From assembly GCF_002879615.1 (NCBI RefSeq), contig NZ_PNRF01000032.1:124001-188000 (forward strand): DNA of 64,000 nucleotides, given 5' to 3'. Below, one piece after another: positions 27,368-37,117 of this stretch. Position numbers and translations under genes: made by a program. The stretch comes from Billgrantia endophytica. Lineage in GTDB: Bacteria > Pseudomonadota > Gammaproteobacteria > Pseudomonadales > Halomonadaceae. How positions within the stretch are numbered: the first letter of the stretch is position 1; each line of letters opens with the position of its first letter. Below the pieces are notes generated by a model that saw nothing but the letters and a program-made list of their open reading frames with translations, did not search any database and was not told where the DNA came from.

Positions 27368-29290
27368 ATGGATTTTTTCGAAGCCCAGGATCAGGCCAGG
27401 CGGCTGACCGCGCGGTTGATTCTCCTGTTGATCGTGGCAGTAGTGGGATTGGTCGCCGTTGCAGTGCTGGTGGTGGCGGTTGCCATGGCTCTGCTGGACG
27501 GAGGGCAAGCCGGCGCCGATCCGCTGGACAGGGCGCTGGATCCGGTCCTGCTGGGCAGCGTGGCGATTGGCGTGCTGGCAGTGGTTGGCCTTGGCAGCCT
27601 GACGCGTCATATACAGCTGAAGGCGGGAGGGGCCACCGTGGCGGAAGCGCTGGGAGGCCGGCTGATCAACGCCGGCACCCGCGATGGCGATGAGCAGCGG
27701 CTGCTCAATGTCGTGGAGGAAATGGCCATCGCTTCGGGCATGCCAGTGCCATTGGTCTACGTACTGGAAGAGCCGGCAATCAATGCCTTTGCCGCGGGCC
27801 ACTCGCCCCGGGATGCTGTCATCGGCGTGACTCGCGGGGCTATCCAGGTGCTGGATCGAGACGAGCTGCAGGGCGTCGTGGCCCACGAATTCAGTCATAT
27901 CCTGCACGGCGACATGCGACTCAACATGCGCCTGGTCGCGCTGCTGTCTGGCATACTGCTCATTGGTCTGGTCGGTCGGATGCTGCTGCGTGGCACGGCG
28001 GGCAGGGGTGCCGTACGCAGCTCCCGCCGCGGTAATGGCCAGATCGTCATGCTGGGGGCGGGGCTCGCCCTGATGATCGTGGGCTCGGTGGGTTCCCTGT
28101 GCGGCAATCTGATCAAGGCGGCGGTGAGTCGGCAGCGGGAATTCCTGGCGGATGCCAGCGCGGTACAGTATACCCGCCACCCTGATGGCCTGGCCCGTGC
28201 GCTGAAGCGATTGGCGGCACATACCCATGGCTCGGAACTCGGCGCGGTCCAGGCGGCCGAATTCAGCCACCTCTATTTTGGTCGTGGACTTCCGGGGTTG
28301 AGCGGCCTCACGGCTACCCATCCACCCCTGACGACACGTATCGAACGGCTGCAGCCAGGCTGGGATGGCAGTCTCCCCGAGCCGCGCCCGGTCAATGGCC
28401 AGCCCGCTACCGGGGCGCAGCAGCCCGGTGCAGCGCCTGGTGCCGCCGGGTTGGCGGGAGCCGCGTCCGCCCATACCGGGTCTGCACGCTCCGGCGGTCC
28501 CGCTGGCCTCGCCCAGCGGGTCGGCCAGTTGCGACCGGAAGATCTCGTTCGGGCACGACAGGCGCTGGCCGGGATCGATGCTCGCTTGCTGGACGCCGCG
28601 CATGATCCATATGCCGCCCGGGCGCTGGTCTATGGCATTCTCATGGGCGTTGACCCGACTAGCCGCCAGCGTCAACGGCAGGCCTTGGTGACACAGGCCT
28701 TGCCAGAAGTACTCGGGGAGCTCGACCGTCTGGCTGAACCCCTCGAGGAGATAACCCCGGGGCAACGGCTACCATTGATCGAGCTGACCTTGCCGATCCT
28801 GCAGTCGCTATCCACCGCCCAATATGCCCGCTTTCGGGCTTGCCTCGTTTGTCTGATGGAAGAGGAAGCGCAGCCAGGCGCACTACAGTGGTCGCTGCAT
28901 CGGTTGTTGACCGTGGGTATCGAAGGGGCGCGTCACCGCCGCTATCGCAAGCGCCACCTGTACCAGGTGGACGCCGCCGCCGGGCGGTTGTTGTCGAGCC
29001 TTGCCAAGGCGGGAGAGGTTGAAGAGCAGGAGGCGCGTGATGCCTTTCGGGCTGCCGTCGCGGAACTGCCGATCACACCCGATTTCGTGGCGGTACCAGC
29101 GAGTCCGGATGAGCTCGACCGGGCCGTGGAACACTTGCAGCAATTGACTGACGAGGAGCGGTTGCAACTGCTGACGGCCATGGGCCGATGTGTCTCACAT
29201 GATGGGCGTATCTCGGCTCGCGAAGCGGAGCTGCTGCGGGCCGTCGCCTGGTCCCTGGGCTGTCCGCTTCCGGCAACGGCCACCGATTGA
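27368..29290 (+). CDS. M48 membrane metallopeptidase with TerB-like C-terminal domain
   Basis: A 640-residue HtpX-like peptidase. Two N-terminal spans (about 17-42 and 61-78) precede the zinc site HEFSH at 173-177. Another pair of spans surrounds residues 188-250, and the third-ligand glutamate lies in REFLADASAV (E258). After a Pro/Gly-rich linker (about 340-380) there is a long helical C-terminal part whose last segment, DGRISAREAELLRAVAWSLG, resembles a TerB domain. HtpX of E. coli is only 293 residues, so this is the long, LemA-associated form. Confidence 0.9.
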   Translation: MDFFEAQDQARRLTARLILLLIVAVVGLVAVAVLVVAVAMALLDGGQAGADPLDRALDPVLLGSVAIGVLAVVGLGSLTRHIQLKAGGATVAEALGGRLINAGTRDGDEQRLLNVVEEMAIASGMPVPLVYVLEEPAINAFAAGHSPRDAVIGVTRGAIQVLDRDELQGVVAHEFSHILHGDMRLNMRLVALLSGILLIGLVGRMLLRGTAGRGAVRSSRRGNGQIVMLGAGLALMIVGSVGSLCGNLIKAAVSRQREFLADASAVQYTRHPDGLARALKRLAAHTHGSELGAVQAAEFSHLYFGRGLPGLSGLTATHPPLTTRIERLQPGWDGSLPEPRPVNGQPATGAQQPGAAPGAAGLAGAASAHTGSARSGGPAGLAQRVGQLRPEDLVRARQALAGIDARLLDAAHDPYAARALVYGILMGVDPTSRQRQRQALVTQALPEVLGELDRLAEPLEEITPGQRLPLIELTLPILQSLSTAQYARFRACLVCLMEEEAQPGALQWSLHRLLTVGIEGARHRRYRKRHLYQVDAAAGRLLSSLAKAGEVEEQEARDAFRAAVAELPITPDFVAVPASPDELDRAVEHLQQLTDEERLQLLTAMGRCVSHDGRISAREAELLRAVAWSLGCPLPATATD

Positions 29291-29451
29291 CCGACAGTGG
29301 GTATTCGCTTCACCTTGCCACGGGATCGTTTTCCCTCTCTGTTGTCCAACCCGTTACGCCAAGGCAAAAATGCTGTCGACTTGCAGGTACGTCAGGGCTT
29401 TGCTGCAATAAGCTTCCTTTTGACGGCCTTACATAGACTGGAGATACCCGA

Positions 29452-30138
29452 ATGGCGAAAAAACCCTGGATACCGGTGGCAGCCGTGCTGGCCCTTGCGC
29501 TGGGTCTGGTTGGCTGCGGCGATGCTGAGGAAGATGCCGGGGTAACCGAGACCGAGGAGGTCGGTACTCCCGCTGGCGAGGCCACCGATGATATGGCAAC
29601 CGAGGAAGATGAAACGCTGCAGGAGGAGGCGCCCGCTCCGCTACCGGCGGAGGACGACACTGCCGAAGCGTCCGAGGAGGACGGCGTGGGCCTTCCGCCG
29701 GATGACGATATAGACACGGACGTGGAGACACTGGGCGAGTCCCCGACTGCCACCCTGGAGGAAGGAGGAGCACTGCCAGGCGAGCCGACGCGCTCTGACA
29801 TCGATGCGATCCTGGAGGATACCGAGCGTCGCTTCGAGGAAGCCCAGAGGCAGATCGACGAACAGTATGAAGAGGCCGAGCAGGATCCGCCGGTGTTCGA
29901 GCCCATGGAGGATCCGACCAGCCTGGAGCCCATGGAAGACGATGAACGGGGTGCAACGTCAACCATCAATGACGGCGATGCGCTTCCCGGCGAGACGACC
30001 CAGTCCGACATCGATGCACTGCTGGAGGAAACCGAACGCCGCTTCGAGGAAGCCCGCCGCCAGTTGGACGAGCAGTTCGAAGAGGCCGAGCGCAGGGATC
30101 CGCAGAGCGAGGCACCTCGGTTCGACATCGAGGACTGA
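29452..30138 (+). CDS. Acidic repeat lipoprotein
   Basis: A 228-residue lipoprotein: signal peptide with lipobox LVGC (C22), then a very acidic chain rich in Glu, Asp, Pro and Thr. A block of about 40 residues occurs twice, at roughly 106-144 and 176-214, each with LPGE-x-T-x-SDIDA-(I/L)-LE-(D/E)-TERRFEEA and an ending of DEQ(Y/F)EEAE. These blocks are predicted to form short charged helices. I do not recognise the family. It may be a cell-envelope stress or surface protein; function unknown. Confidence 0.75.
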   Translation: MAKKPWIPVAAVLALALGLVGCGDAEEDAGVTETEEVGTPAGEATDDMATEEDETLQEEAPAPLPAEDDTAEASEEDGVGLPPDDDIDTDVETLGESPTATLEEGGALPGEPTRSDIDAILEDTERRFEEAQRQIDEQYEEAEQDPPVFEPMEDPTSLEPMEDDERGATSTINDGDALPGETTQSDIDALLEETERRFEEARRQLDEQFEEAERRDPQSEAPRFDIED

Positions 30139-30165
30139 TCCCGGATGCAGGCCCTGTCCCACGAA

Positions 30166-30194
30166 AAAGGCCCACCAGAAATCGGTGGGCCTTT
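30166..30194. terminator. Bidirectional terminator between the lipoprotein gene and cspA
   Basis: AAAGGCCCACC (30166-30176) and GGTGGGCCTTT (30184-30194) form an 11-bp stem with a 7-base loop. On the minus strand a run of T residues follows the stem, so it is a standard terminator for cspA; on the plus strand CTTTC follows. Confidence 0.8.
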
Positions 30195-30254
30195 CGTCTG
30201 AGGCGGTCTGCCTTCAATCAGAAGACAGGCCTGCACGCTTGCCGAGGCAGTGCC

Positions 30255-30461
30255 TCAGTTGGCGATCTTGATGTTGGAGGCCTGAAGGCCTTTCTTTCCC
30301 TGAGTGACCTCGAAGGTGACCTTCTGGCCGTCTTGCAGGGTCTTGAAGCCGTCAGCCTGAATCTCGGAGAAATGGGCAAACAGGTCATCACCACCATCAT
30401 CCGGTGAAATGAAGCCGTAACCCTTGGTGTCGTTGAACCACTTGACAGTGCCAGTTGCCAT
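30255..30461 (-). CDS. Cold-shock protein, CspA family
   Basis: A 68-residue OB-fold protein with both RNA-binding motifs, KGYGFISPD (RNP1) and DLFAHFSEI (RNP2), and a start at [11 protein letters not shown]. It binds single-stranded RNA or DNA and melts mRNA structure. The upstream region is long and free of genes, as is usual for cold-shock genes with long leaders. Which paralogue this is cannot be told. Confidence 0.95.
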   Translation of the reverse strand: MATGTVKWFNDTKGYGFISPDDGGDDLFAHFSEIQADGFKTLQDGQKVTFEVTQGKKGLQASNIKIAN

Positions 30462-30952
30462 TGTCGATTTCCTTACTTCCTGATTAATCGTGCTGGGCAC
30501 TCGGCTGTGCCGCCGGAGGCCCGAAGTGCGTGGGCAAGGCTAGAAAGGTGCGCTTCGGGTGTATCGACGAATCCAAATACAACTGACGACTTTCTACTTG
30601 CTGACCAACGCAGCGGATCATGCAGAAATGGCCCTGGAGGCCCCATGACGAGTACCTTGCCGCAGCCATACTGCCCGCTCAATCAACTGTAGATAGAATT
30701 TTTCTAAGCGTCCAGAGAATCTCGACCGAGAGATCGCCCTGGCATAACCGACAGGCAAGCAGGCTTCCTGCCCGTTTCTCGGTACGCGATTGGTGGGTCG
30801 CCTCTACTCCACGCAGGCTCGCTGTCGTGCCGCGGTGATCGATGGCATTGGCCATGGGCATCCGGCAAGCGGTAGTGGGACGGCGCACTTCTGGCGTAGA
30901 ATCGCTCTCTGCGAGTTCGAGGCCTTCCATGACTTGGGGAGAGACAATCGAC
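30462..30952. other. Gene-free region between cspA and the LysE-type gene
   Basis: A 491-bp divergent intergenic region. The left half is the likely leader and promoter region of cspA (minus strand). Short open frames on both strands lack good ribosome sites and coding character. A TAGAAT at 30897-30902 could be the -10 box of the rightward gene but has no matching -35 box. I see no repeat or RNA gene here. Confidence 0.4.
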
Positions 30953-31597
30953 ATGTTGCTGGATGCCCATTTCTGGCCATTTCTGGTTGCCATTACGCTG
31001 CTGACCATGAGCCCCGGCGTCGATACACTCCTGGTGATTCGCAACACGGCCCGTGGCGGGGTGCGTGATGGTGTCTTGACCAGTCTGGCCATCTGCTGTG
31101 GCCTGTTCGTGCACGCGGCGGTTTCCGCACTGGGCATATCGCTGATTCTGTTGCAGTCCGCCTGGGCCTTCTCCGTGCTCAAGCTGGCCGGGGCCGGTTA
31201 CCTGATCTGGCTGGGGGCTGCCAGCCTGCTTGCGGCCAGGCGGGGCCAGGGGTTACCGGTCGCGGCGATGCAGGGGGAGCGCCAGATAGTGCCGATAGGG
31301 CGTCCGCTGCGGGAAGGGCTGCTGTCCAACGTCCTGAATCCCAAGACGGTGATCTTCTACATGGCCTTCCTGCCTCAGTTCATCGCGCCGACCGACCCGG
31401 CCTTGCTCAAGTCGCTGTGGCTGGCCGGGGTGCATTTCGTCATCGCCAACCTGTGGCAGATCGGCATTGCCGTGACGGTGAGTGGAGCAGGGCGGTGGTT
31501 GGGCAGCCGAGCCTTTTCCCGAGGGCTCAATGGAGCCACCGGAGTGGTACTGATCGGGTTTGGCCTCAAGCTGGCCTTCGAACGGCAGCCGGCCTGA
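30953..31597 (+). CDS. LysE/RhtB family amino-acid exporter
   Basis: A 214-residue inner-membrane exporter with about six hydrophobic spans. The family signature is SPGVDTLLVIRNTARGGVRDG near the N-terminus, followed by GAGYLIWLGAASLLA and LSNVLNPKTVIFYMAFLPQF. The start at 30953 places the first span at the N-terminus; in-frame ATGs at 30842 and 30929 would add an unlikely hydrophilic leader. The exported amino acid or homoserine-like substrate is not predictable. Confidence 0.88.
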   Translation: MLLDAHFWPFLVAITLLTMSPGVDTLLVIRNTARGGVRDGVLTSLAICCGLFVHAAVSALGISLILLQSAWAFSVLKLAGAGYLIWLGAASLLAARRGQGLPVAAMQGERQIVPIGRPLREGLLSNVLNPKTVIFYMAFLPQFIAPTDPALLKSLWLAGVHFVIANLWQIGIAVTVSGAGRWLGSRAFSRGLNGATGVVLIGFGLKLAFERQPA

Positions 31598-31614
31598 TTG
31601 ACGAGCTACGCCAT

Positions 31615-31649
31615 GACATAGGCCCCGGTATTTGGCCGGGGCCTATGTC
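31615..31649. terminator. Terminator hairpin between the LysE-type gene and slt
   Basis: A perfect 14-bp stem, 31615-31628 with 31636-31649, and a 7-base loop between two convergent genes. No T run follows on either side. Confidence 0.7.
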
Positions 31650-31668
31650 GTTCGCGACCCGGGCGGAG

Positions 31669-33621
31669 TCAGTTGCGGGCCAGCAGTGACCCATCATAGC
31701 GGACGGTGGTTTCCGCTGAGCTAAGCATCGCGACGCCTTCGGAGCTGCCACCGTTGGCCAGGCTCTCGAAAATGACCCGGTAGGCGAGTACCGCCTGAAC
31801 ATAATCGCGAGTTTCGCGGAAGGGGATGCTCTCCACGAACAGATCGAACTCCTCCGGCGAGTCGCGCAGCCAGCGATCGACCCTGCCTGGTCCCGCGTTG
31901 TAGGCCGCGGCAGCGGCCAGACGATTTCCGCGATAACGGGCGGTCATGTCACGGATGTAAGTGCTGCCCAGACGTATGTTGAGCTCCGGGTCGAGGACAC
32001 CGTGGGGCCCCGGGTCACTGATGCCGAGCTGTCGGCTCAGCAGGGTGGCGGTGCCGGGCATGATTTGCATCAGGCCGCGGGCGCCGGCGGGAGAGAGCGC
32101 CACGGGATTGTAGGCGCTTTCGCGCCTGGCGATGCCCATCAGCAGATAAGGATCGACACCGGTATTGTTCCCCCAGCGCATGAAATGCTCGCGATAGGCT
32201 TCCGGGAAGCGCCAGTCAAGCGCATCCCACATCTGGCCTGTAATGGTGGTCTGGACCAGACGCGCATGCCAGCCACGGCGTTGGGCATAGTCGGCAAGCG
32301 CCCTTGCTTCCCGCTCCGTCCCGGTGGCCACGGCGTTCAGCCATTCGCTGTTGGCCAGGCCATCCTCGCCGATGCGCAGCAGTGCCTCGGTACGCTGCAC
32401 CGCCGGCCAGCGGGCGATCTCCTCACGGAAACTCTCGTCGAAACCGCTGCGCTCCAGGTTCAGGGCATAGGGCTGACCGATACGGTCGGCAGCCGCGAAG
32501 GCAAAGAAGTTGCGTCCTTGCGCCGCTCGGGCATACGCCTCCCGGGCCTGGTCGGAATCGCCCAGCTGCTCATGGGCCCGTGCCATCCAGTATTGCCAGC
32601 GACTGTCATCGCGGGTCTCGTCGGGCAGCATCGCGACCCAGCGCAGCGCGTCGGCCCAGTCGCGCTGGGTCAGGGCATGCCGAACACGCAGTTCGAGCAC
32701 TCTCGATGTGCCTATCCGTGGCAGGGCATCGTCCACCCAACCCCGGTTGTTGTCGATATTGCGCACCAGGGAATAGAACGCGAGATCCTCTTCGATGGCA
32801 TGACGATGATCGCCATCGAAGGGCAGGTGCGAGGCAATCTTGCGCCATGCTTCCATGGCGGCTTCGGTATCGGCTCGGGTGAAGCCGTACATGGCAGCGG
32901 CAAACAGCGCGCCGCTGCCGTGGCACTCGGGACCGATACAGGTGGGCACCTGGGTCACGGCTGCGTAATCGCGCTGCAGGCGGGACACGGCATCGCGTGC
33001 TTCCTGCCAGCGACTGCCGAGCTGGCGACCCAGGAAGCTGGCGAGACCGGTTTCTCCCTGCCGCCAGGCCAGCATCTTGCGCTCCCAGATGTCCAGTTCG
33101 GTGATCTCGCCTTTTTCGCGGAGACGATTGAACAGGGTATCGCATGCCGATGGCTGGGAACTGCCGACATGCCAGAGTTTCCGGCCCCCCTCAGCGGCGG
33201 CAAGGGGATCGGGGCCCAGCAACGCCGTATAGTAATGGCACTGTCGTTCGGTTCCGCTGGGCTCGCCATCGGCTACCGCCAGCAGGCTGCCGTAGCGTCC
33301 GGCACTACCGTAACGGCTGATGGCCTGCCCTCGCATCCACTCGGCCAGAGGGGCGTCTTTATGACGCTCGATGAAAGCCAGGACCTGGCCTGGCTCGGCC
33401 AATGGCAACTGGTTGCGCAGGCGATGATATTCCACGTAGCCGGAAAGGACATGGTCATCGATCGCGGCGCTGTTGACCCTGTCCCATTGCTGGTTGCGTG
33501 CCGCCTCCAGGGCATCACGCAGGGCGCTGTCACTGGGCTGGCCATAGGCCACGAGAGGCAGGCTGAGTGCTGCCGCGGCAAGCCAGGCGGCGGCGCGGCG
33601 AACCGGGTGGCGATGGCGCAT
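31669..33621 (-). CDS. slt: Soluble lytic murein transglycosylase Slt
   Basis: A 650-residue periplasmic enzyme that cleaves peptidoglycan glycan strands with formation of 1,6-anhydro-muramic acid. The signal peptide covers about residues 1-28. A long alpha-superhelical U-shaped domain follows, and the catalytic SLT domain lies in the last 180 residues with RRESAYNPVALSPAGARGLM (catalytic glutamate near residue 500), QIMPGTA and AAAYNAGPGRVDRWL. Length and order match E. coli Slt70. Confidence 0.95.
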   Translation of the reverse strand: MRHRHPVRRAAAWLAAAALSLPLVAYGQPSDSALRDALEAARNQQWDRVNSAAIDDHVLSGYVEYHRLRNQLPLAEPGQVLAFIERHKDAPLAEWMRGQAISRYGSAGRYGSLLAVADGEPSGTERQCHYYTALLGPDPLAAAEGGRKLWHVGSSQPSACDTLFNRLREKGEITELDIWERKMLAWRQGETGLASFLGRQLGSRWQEARDAVSRLQRDYAAVTQVPTCIGPECHGSGALFAAAMYGFTRADTEAAMEAWRKIASHLPFDGDHRHAIEEDLAFYSLVRNIDNNRGWVDDALPRIGTSRVLELRVRHALTQRDWADALRWVAMLPDETRDDSRWQYWMARAHEQLGDSDQAREAYARAAQGRNFFAFAAADRIGQPYALNLERSGFDESFREEIARWPAVQRTEALLRIGEDGLANSEWLNAVATGTEREARALADYAQRRGWHARLVQTTITGQMWDALDWRFPEAYREHFMRWGNNTGVDPYLLMGIARRESAYNPVALSPAGARGLMQIMPGTATLLSRQLGISDPGPHGVLDPELNIRLGSTYIRDMTARYRGNRLAAAAAYNAGPGRVDRWLRDSPEEFDLFVESIPFRETRDYVQAVLAYRVIFESLANGGSSEGVAMLSSAETTVRYDGSLLARN

Positions 33622-33831
33622 GGTGTCGGCCTCCGAAAGGCTGATGTCGAGGTCCCCGTATCGTCGCCTATTGGCAACCGTTTGAGTAGAGCCTCGGCCG
33701 ATTTCCTTTCAATCGAGGTATCGGGGTACGTTTCGTTGAAAGCCGCGCCGCTTGTGCTGCCCGTGGGCGAGGGCTAGGCTTGGCAGATATAGATCAAACG
33801 CTTGTTGGAATTTGCCGCGAGGAGTGCAGGT

Positions 33832-34365
33832 GTGATCCCTGATGACCTTGATGACGAAGCGGCGGGATTCCGTGCCACTGGCCCAGGTCCTGACGCCTGG
33901 CGAACCGCCCTGAACCGGTTCGTGGCGGTGATCCCTCATACCCGTGAGCTGGGCCTCGAGGTGGTTTCCGTGACGCCTCCCAATGTGACCATGCGCTTGC
34001 CTTGGCGGGATGAACTGCTGGGGGATACCACTCGAGGCCTGGTACATGGCGGCGTGTTGACCATGTTGCTGGATACTGTCTGCGGCTCTGCGGTGCTGTG
34101 CTCATTGCCGGCTCCCGAGGTGTGCCCGACCCTGGACCTTCGTGTCGATCACTATCGACCCGCGTTGGCACGGCTGCCTATCATGGCCCGGGCTCGAGTG
34201 CTGAGGGTGACCGAGTCGATAGTGTTCACCGAGGGGATCCTTTGGCAGGAGCCCGAGCGGCCTATCGCACGGGGGACCGGCAACTTCGTGCGTTTGGGGT
34301 CGCGCAATACCCCCCCGGGTTTTGGTGAGGCGCTCTTCAGCGGGGTGGATGACCATGCAGGATGA
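33832..34365 (+). CDS. PaaI-like hotdog thioesterase, first of a pair
   Basis: A 177-residue hotdog-fold protein with the PaaI motif GLVHGGVLTMLLDTVCGSAV and the strand TLDLRVDHYRPA. Members hydrolyse acyl- or aryl-CoA thioesters. The GTG at 33832 is chosen because GAGGAG lies 7 bp upstream; a TTG ten codons earlier has no such site. The stop overlaps the next hotdog gene. The substrate is unknown. Confidence 0.85.
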   Translation: MIPDDLDDEAAGFRATGPGPDAWRTALNRFVAVIPHTRELGLEVVSVTPPNVTMRLPWRDELLGDTTRGLVHGGVLTMLLDTVCGSAVLCSLPAPEVCPTLDLRVDHYRPALARLPIMARARVLRVTESIVFTEGILWQEPERPIARGTGNFVRLGSRNTPPGFGEALFSGVDDHAG

Positions 34366-34825
34366 TTTCCACGACGTGACCTGGCTGACGAAGACGCGAG
34401 CCGAGGGGGATGTGGCATCCTGGCTGGCTCGGCTGCCCTATGCCCGGTTCATCGGTATCTCGGCCTCGCCCGATGGCGAGGGGAACGGGTTGATCTATCG
34501 GCTCGAGCCCCACGAGTACAACGTCGGCAATGTTCTGTTGCCGGCGATTCATGGCGGGGTCGTGGCCGCGTTCATGGAGACGGCTGGCACCCTGGACCTG
34601 ATGCTGGCGGCCCGAGAGCCCCGCCTGCCGCGGATCATCGACTTCTCGATCGATTACCTGCGTACCGCCCGGGTGGTGCCGACCCATGCCCGTTGTACCC
34701 TGCTCCGCGAAGGGCGCCGTCTGGCCAATGTCAAGGTAACCGCCTGGCAGGCAAATGAAGAGAAACCGGTGGCCACGGCGCGCCTTCACTTCGTATTGTC
34801 CACTCCCGAAGACCCCAGCGGTTGA
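34355..34825 (+). CDS. PaaI-like hotdog thioesterase, second of a pair
   Basis: A 156-residue hotdog protein beginning MQDDFHDVTWLTK. It has the equivalent active-site strand and helix AIHGGVVAAFMETAG and the strand IIDFSIDYLRTA. The start at 34355 lies 7 bp after GGGGTGG and inside the end of the first hotdog gene; ATG 34349 is the alternative. The two proteins share the fold but little sequence, so they may form a mixed dimer or act on different thioesters. The stop codon lies inside the htpG -35 box. Confidence 0.85.
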   Translation: MQDDFHDVTWLTKTRAEGDVASWLARLPYARFIGISASPDGEGNGLIYRLEPHEYNVGNVLLPAIHGGVVAAFMETAGTLDLMLAAREPRLPRIIDFSIDYLRTARVVPTHARCTLLREGRRLANVKVTAWQANEEKPVATARLHFVLSTPEDPSG

Positions 34826-34848
34826 AATCGCCATCCTGGTCCCCATAT
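34821..34848 (+). promoter_or_regulatory. Sigma-32 promoter of htpG
   Basis: GTTGAA at 34821-34826, a 14-base spacer, and CCCCATAT at 34841-34848, a full match to the heat-shock -10 element CCCCATnT. The -35 box overlaps the stop codon of the preceding gene. The start point would be near 34855, 66 bases before the htpG ATG. Confidence 0.8.
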
Positions 34849-34920
34849 CGCTGAACAGTTCTGCATTGGGCGACGCCAATAGTGGCGTCGCCGCTGGTTC
34901 AAGCCATGAGGTACCGATCC

Positions 34921-36825
34921 ATGTCCACTACCGCTCACGAGGAAACCCTCGGCTTTCAGACCGAGGTCAAGCAGCTCCTGCATCTGATGATCCACTCCCT
35001 CTATTCCAACCGGGAGATATTCCTGCGCGAGCTGATTTCCAACGCCGCCGATGCCTGCGACAAGCTGCGCTATGCGGCGCTGGATAACGATGCCCTTTAT
35101 GAGGGCGACAGCGAACTGCGCATCGAGATCGAGCATGATCAGGCGGCCGGTACCGTGACCGTTCGCGACAACGGTATCGGCATGAGCCGAGCCGAAGTGA
35201 TCCAGAACCTGGGCACCATCGCGCGCAGCGGGACCGCCGAGTTCCTCAAGCAGCTTTCCGGCGAACAACAGAAGGACGCCAGGCTGATCGGCCAGTTCGG
35301 GGTGGGCTTCTACTCCAGCTTCATCGTGGCCGACGAGGTGACGGTGCGCACCCGCAAGGCCGGCACCGAGCACGGTGACGGTGTCGAGTGGCGCTCGAAG
35401 GGTGAGGGTGAGTTCACGGTTGCCGACATCGACCGCGAGCTTCATGGCACCGAGATCGTCCTCCACCTCAAGAAGGACGCCGGTGAGTTTGCCGACGACT
35501 ACCGTCTCAAGAGCCTGGTCCGCAAGTACTCGGATCACATCGAGGTTCCGGTGCGCATGCCGAGCGTCGATGTCGAGCGGAATGACGAGGGCGAGGAGAT
35601 TCCCGGCACCGAGAAGATCCGTTGGGAAAACGTCAACGAAGCGACGGCCCTGTGGGTGAGACCCAAGAGTGACGTCTCGGATGACGACTACAAGGCCTTC
35701 TACAAGCATGTGGCCCATGACTTCAGCGACCCGCTGAGCTGGAGTCACAACAAGGTCGAGGGCAAGCTCGAATACACCAACCTGCTCTACGTGCCCGGCC
35801 GTGCTCCCTTCGACCTGTATGAGCGGGATGGGTCCCGTGGGGTCAAGCTCTACGTGCAGCGCGTCTTCATCATGGACGATGCCGAGCAGTTCTTGCCGAT
35901 CTACCTGCGCTTCATCAAGGGCGTGCTCGATACCCGAGAGCTGTCGCTCAATGTCTCGCGCGAATTGCTGCAGCAGGACCCCAAGGTCGAGAAGATCAAG
36001 AGCGCCCTGACCAAGCGGGGGCTCGACATGCTCAAGAAACTGGCCAAGGACAAGGAAGCCTACCAGACCTTCTGGAATACCTTCGGCAGCGTGCTCAAGG
36101 AGGGGCCGGCGGAAGATTTCGCCAACCGCGAGAAGATCGCCGCCCTGCTGCGCTTCTCCAGCACACATACCGACAGCTCCACTCAGGACCAGTCACTGTC
36201 CGACTATGTCGAGCGTATGCAGGAAGGCCAGAAGAAGATCTACTATATCGTTGCCGACAGCTTCAATGCGGCCAAGAGCAGCCCCCACCTGGAGATATTC
36301 CGCAAGAAGGGCATCGAGGTACTGCTGTTGAGCGACCGTATCGACGAGTGGTTGATGAGCCACCTGACCGACTTCGATGGCAAGTCGTTCATCGATGTCG
36401 CCAAGGGTGAGCTCGATCTCGGCGATATCGAAGGGGAAGAAGAGAAGAAGGCCCAGGAGGAAACCGCCAAGGCCAAGGAGGAACTGGTCAAGCGTGTCCA
36501 GGATGCCTTGGGAGAGGAGGTCCAGGAGGTCAAGGTGACTCATCGATTGACCGACTCGCCGGCATGCGTTGTCCTGCCTGAGCATGAGATGGGGTACCAG
36601 ATGCGCCGTATCATGGAGGCCGCGGGGCAGCCGGTTCCGGACGTCAAGCCGATCCTGGAGCTCAACCCCGAGCATGCCCTGGTCGCCCGGCTCGAGTCTG
36701 CCGAAGGGGCGAGCTTCAGCGACCTGGCGCGAATCCTGCTCGACCAGGCGATCATCGCGGAGGGTGGCCGACTCGATGATCCAGCCGCTTACGTCAAGCG
36801 TCTCAACGCATTGCTGACCGCTTGA
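34921..36825 (+). CDS. htpG: Molecular chaperone HtpG (Hsp90)
   Basis: A 634-residue Hsp90 dimeric ATPase chaperone. The N-terminal ATP site shows [30 protein letters not shown] and [11 protein letters not shown]. The middle domain has [20 protein letters not shown] and RELLQQDPK, and the C-terminal dimerisation domain ends with residues 520-634. Start at [16 protein letters not shown]. Confidence 0.97.
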   Translation: MSTTAHEETLGFQTEVKQLLHLMIHSLYSNREIFLRELISNAADACDKLRYAALDNDALYEGDSELRIEIEHDQAAGTVTVRDNGIGMSRAEVIQNLGTIARSGTAEFLKQLSGEQQKDARLIGQFGVGFYSSFIVADEVTVRTRKAGTEHGDGVEWRSKGEGEFTVADIDRELHGTEIVLHLKKDAGEFADDYRLKSLVRKYSDHIEVPVRMPSVDVERNDEGEEIPGTEKIRWENVNEATALWVRPKSDVSDDDYKAFYKHVAHDFSDPLSWSHNKVEGKLEYTNLLYVPGRAPFDLYERDGSRGVKLYVQRVFIMDDAEQFLPIYLRFIKGVLDTRELSLNVSRELLQQDPKVEKIKSALTKRGLDMLKKLAKDKEAYQTFWNTFGSVLKEGPAEDFANREKIAALLRFSSTHTDSSTQDQSLSDYVERMQEGQKKIYYIVADSFNAAKSSPHLEIFRKKGIEVLLLSDRIDEWLMSHLTDFDGKSFIDVAKGELDLGDIEGEEEKKAQEETAKAKEELVKRVQDALGEEVQEVKVTHRLTDSPACVVLPEHEMGYQMRRIMEAAGQPVPDVKPILELNPEHALVARLESAEGASFSDLARILLDQAIIAEGGRLDDPAAYVKRLNALLTA

Positions 36826-36866
36826 TGATGGAGGGTGCCCGAAGGGCGCCCCAGCAAGTACTTGCC

Positions 36867-36897
36867 AACCCCACCGGTCCGACGGGCCGGTGGGGTT
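36867..36897 (+). terminator. Intrinsic terminator after htpG
   Basis: AACCCCACCGG (36867-36877) pairs with CCGGTGGGGTT (36887-36897) across a 9-base loop, followed by CTTGTT. Confidence 0.75.
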
Positions 36898-37117
36898 CTT
36901 GTTGGTGGCGTGGAAAGGTTTGCGTCATTCGTCAGCCCGTGACACTCGCACCGGTCGTTACCCCGTCTTCATTGCCCGTATGGGTCGGCTAACGTGACGT
37001 GCTGCTTGCCCTGCTTCGTAGTAATGTTGGTTTGTTACACAGAAATCGCAGCGGCGGTGCCTTGCTACAGGGAGTGCCGTGTGGGCGGGAGCTGCGCTCT
37101 TGGTGGTCTTGGTTGCC

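Noticed and set aside
26798-28765. A 655-codon open frame opposite lemA and the M48 gene
   Set aside because: It spans two recognised genes on the other strand and is rich in Gln, His and Arg as expected for antisense of such genes.
32002-33777. A 591-codon open frame opposite slt
   Set aside because: Antisense shadow of a clearly recognised transglycosylase.
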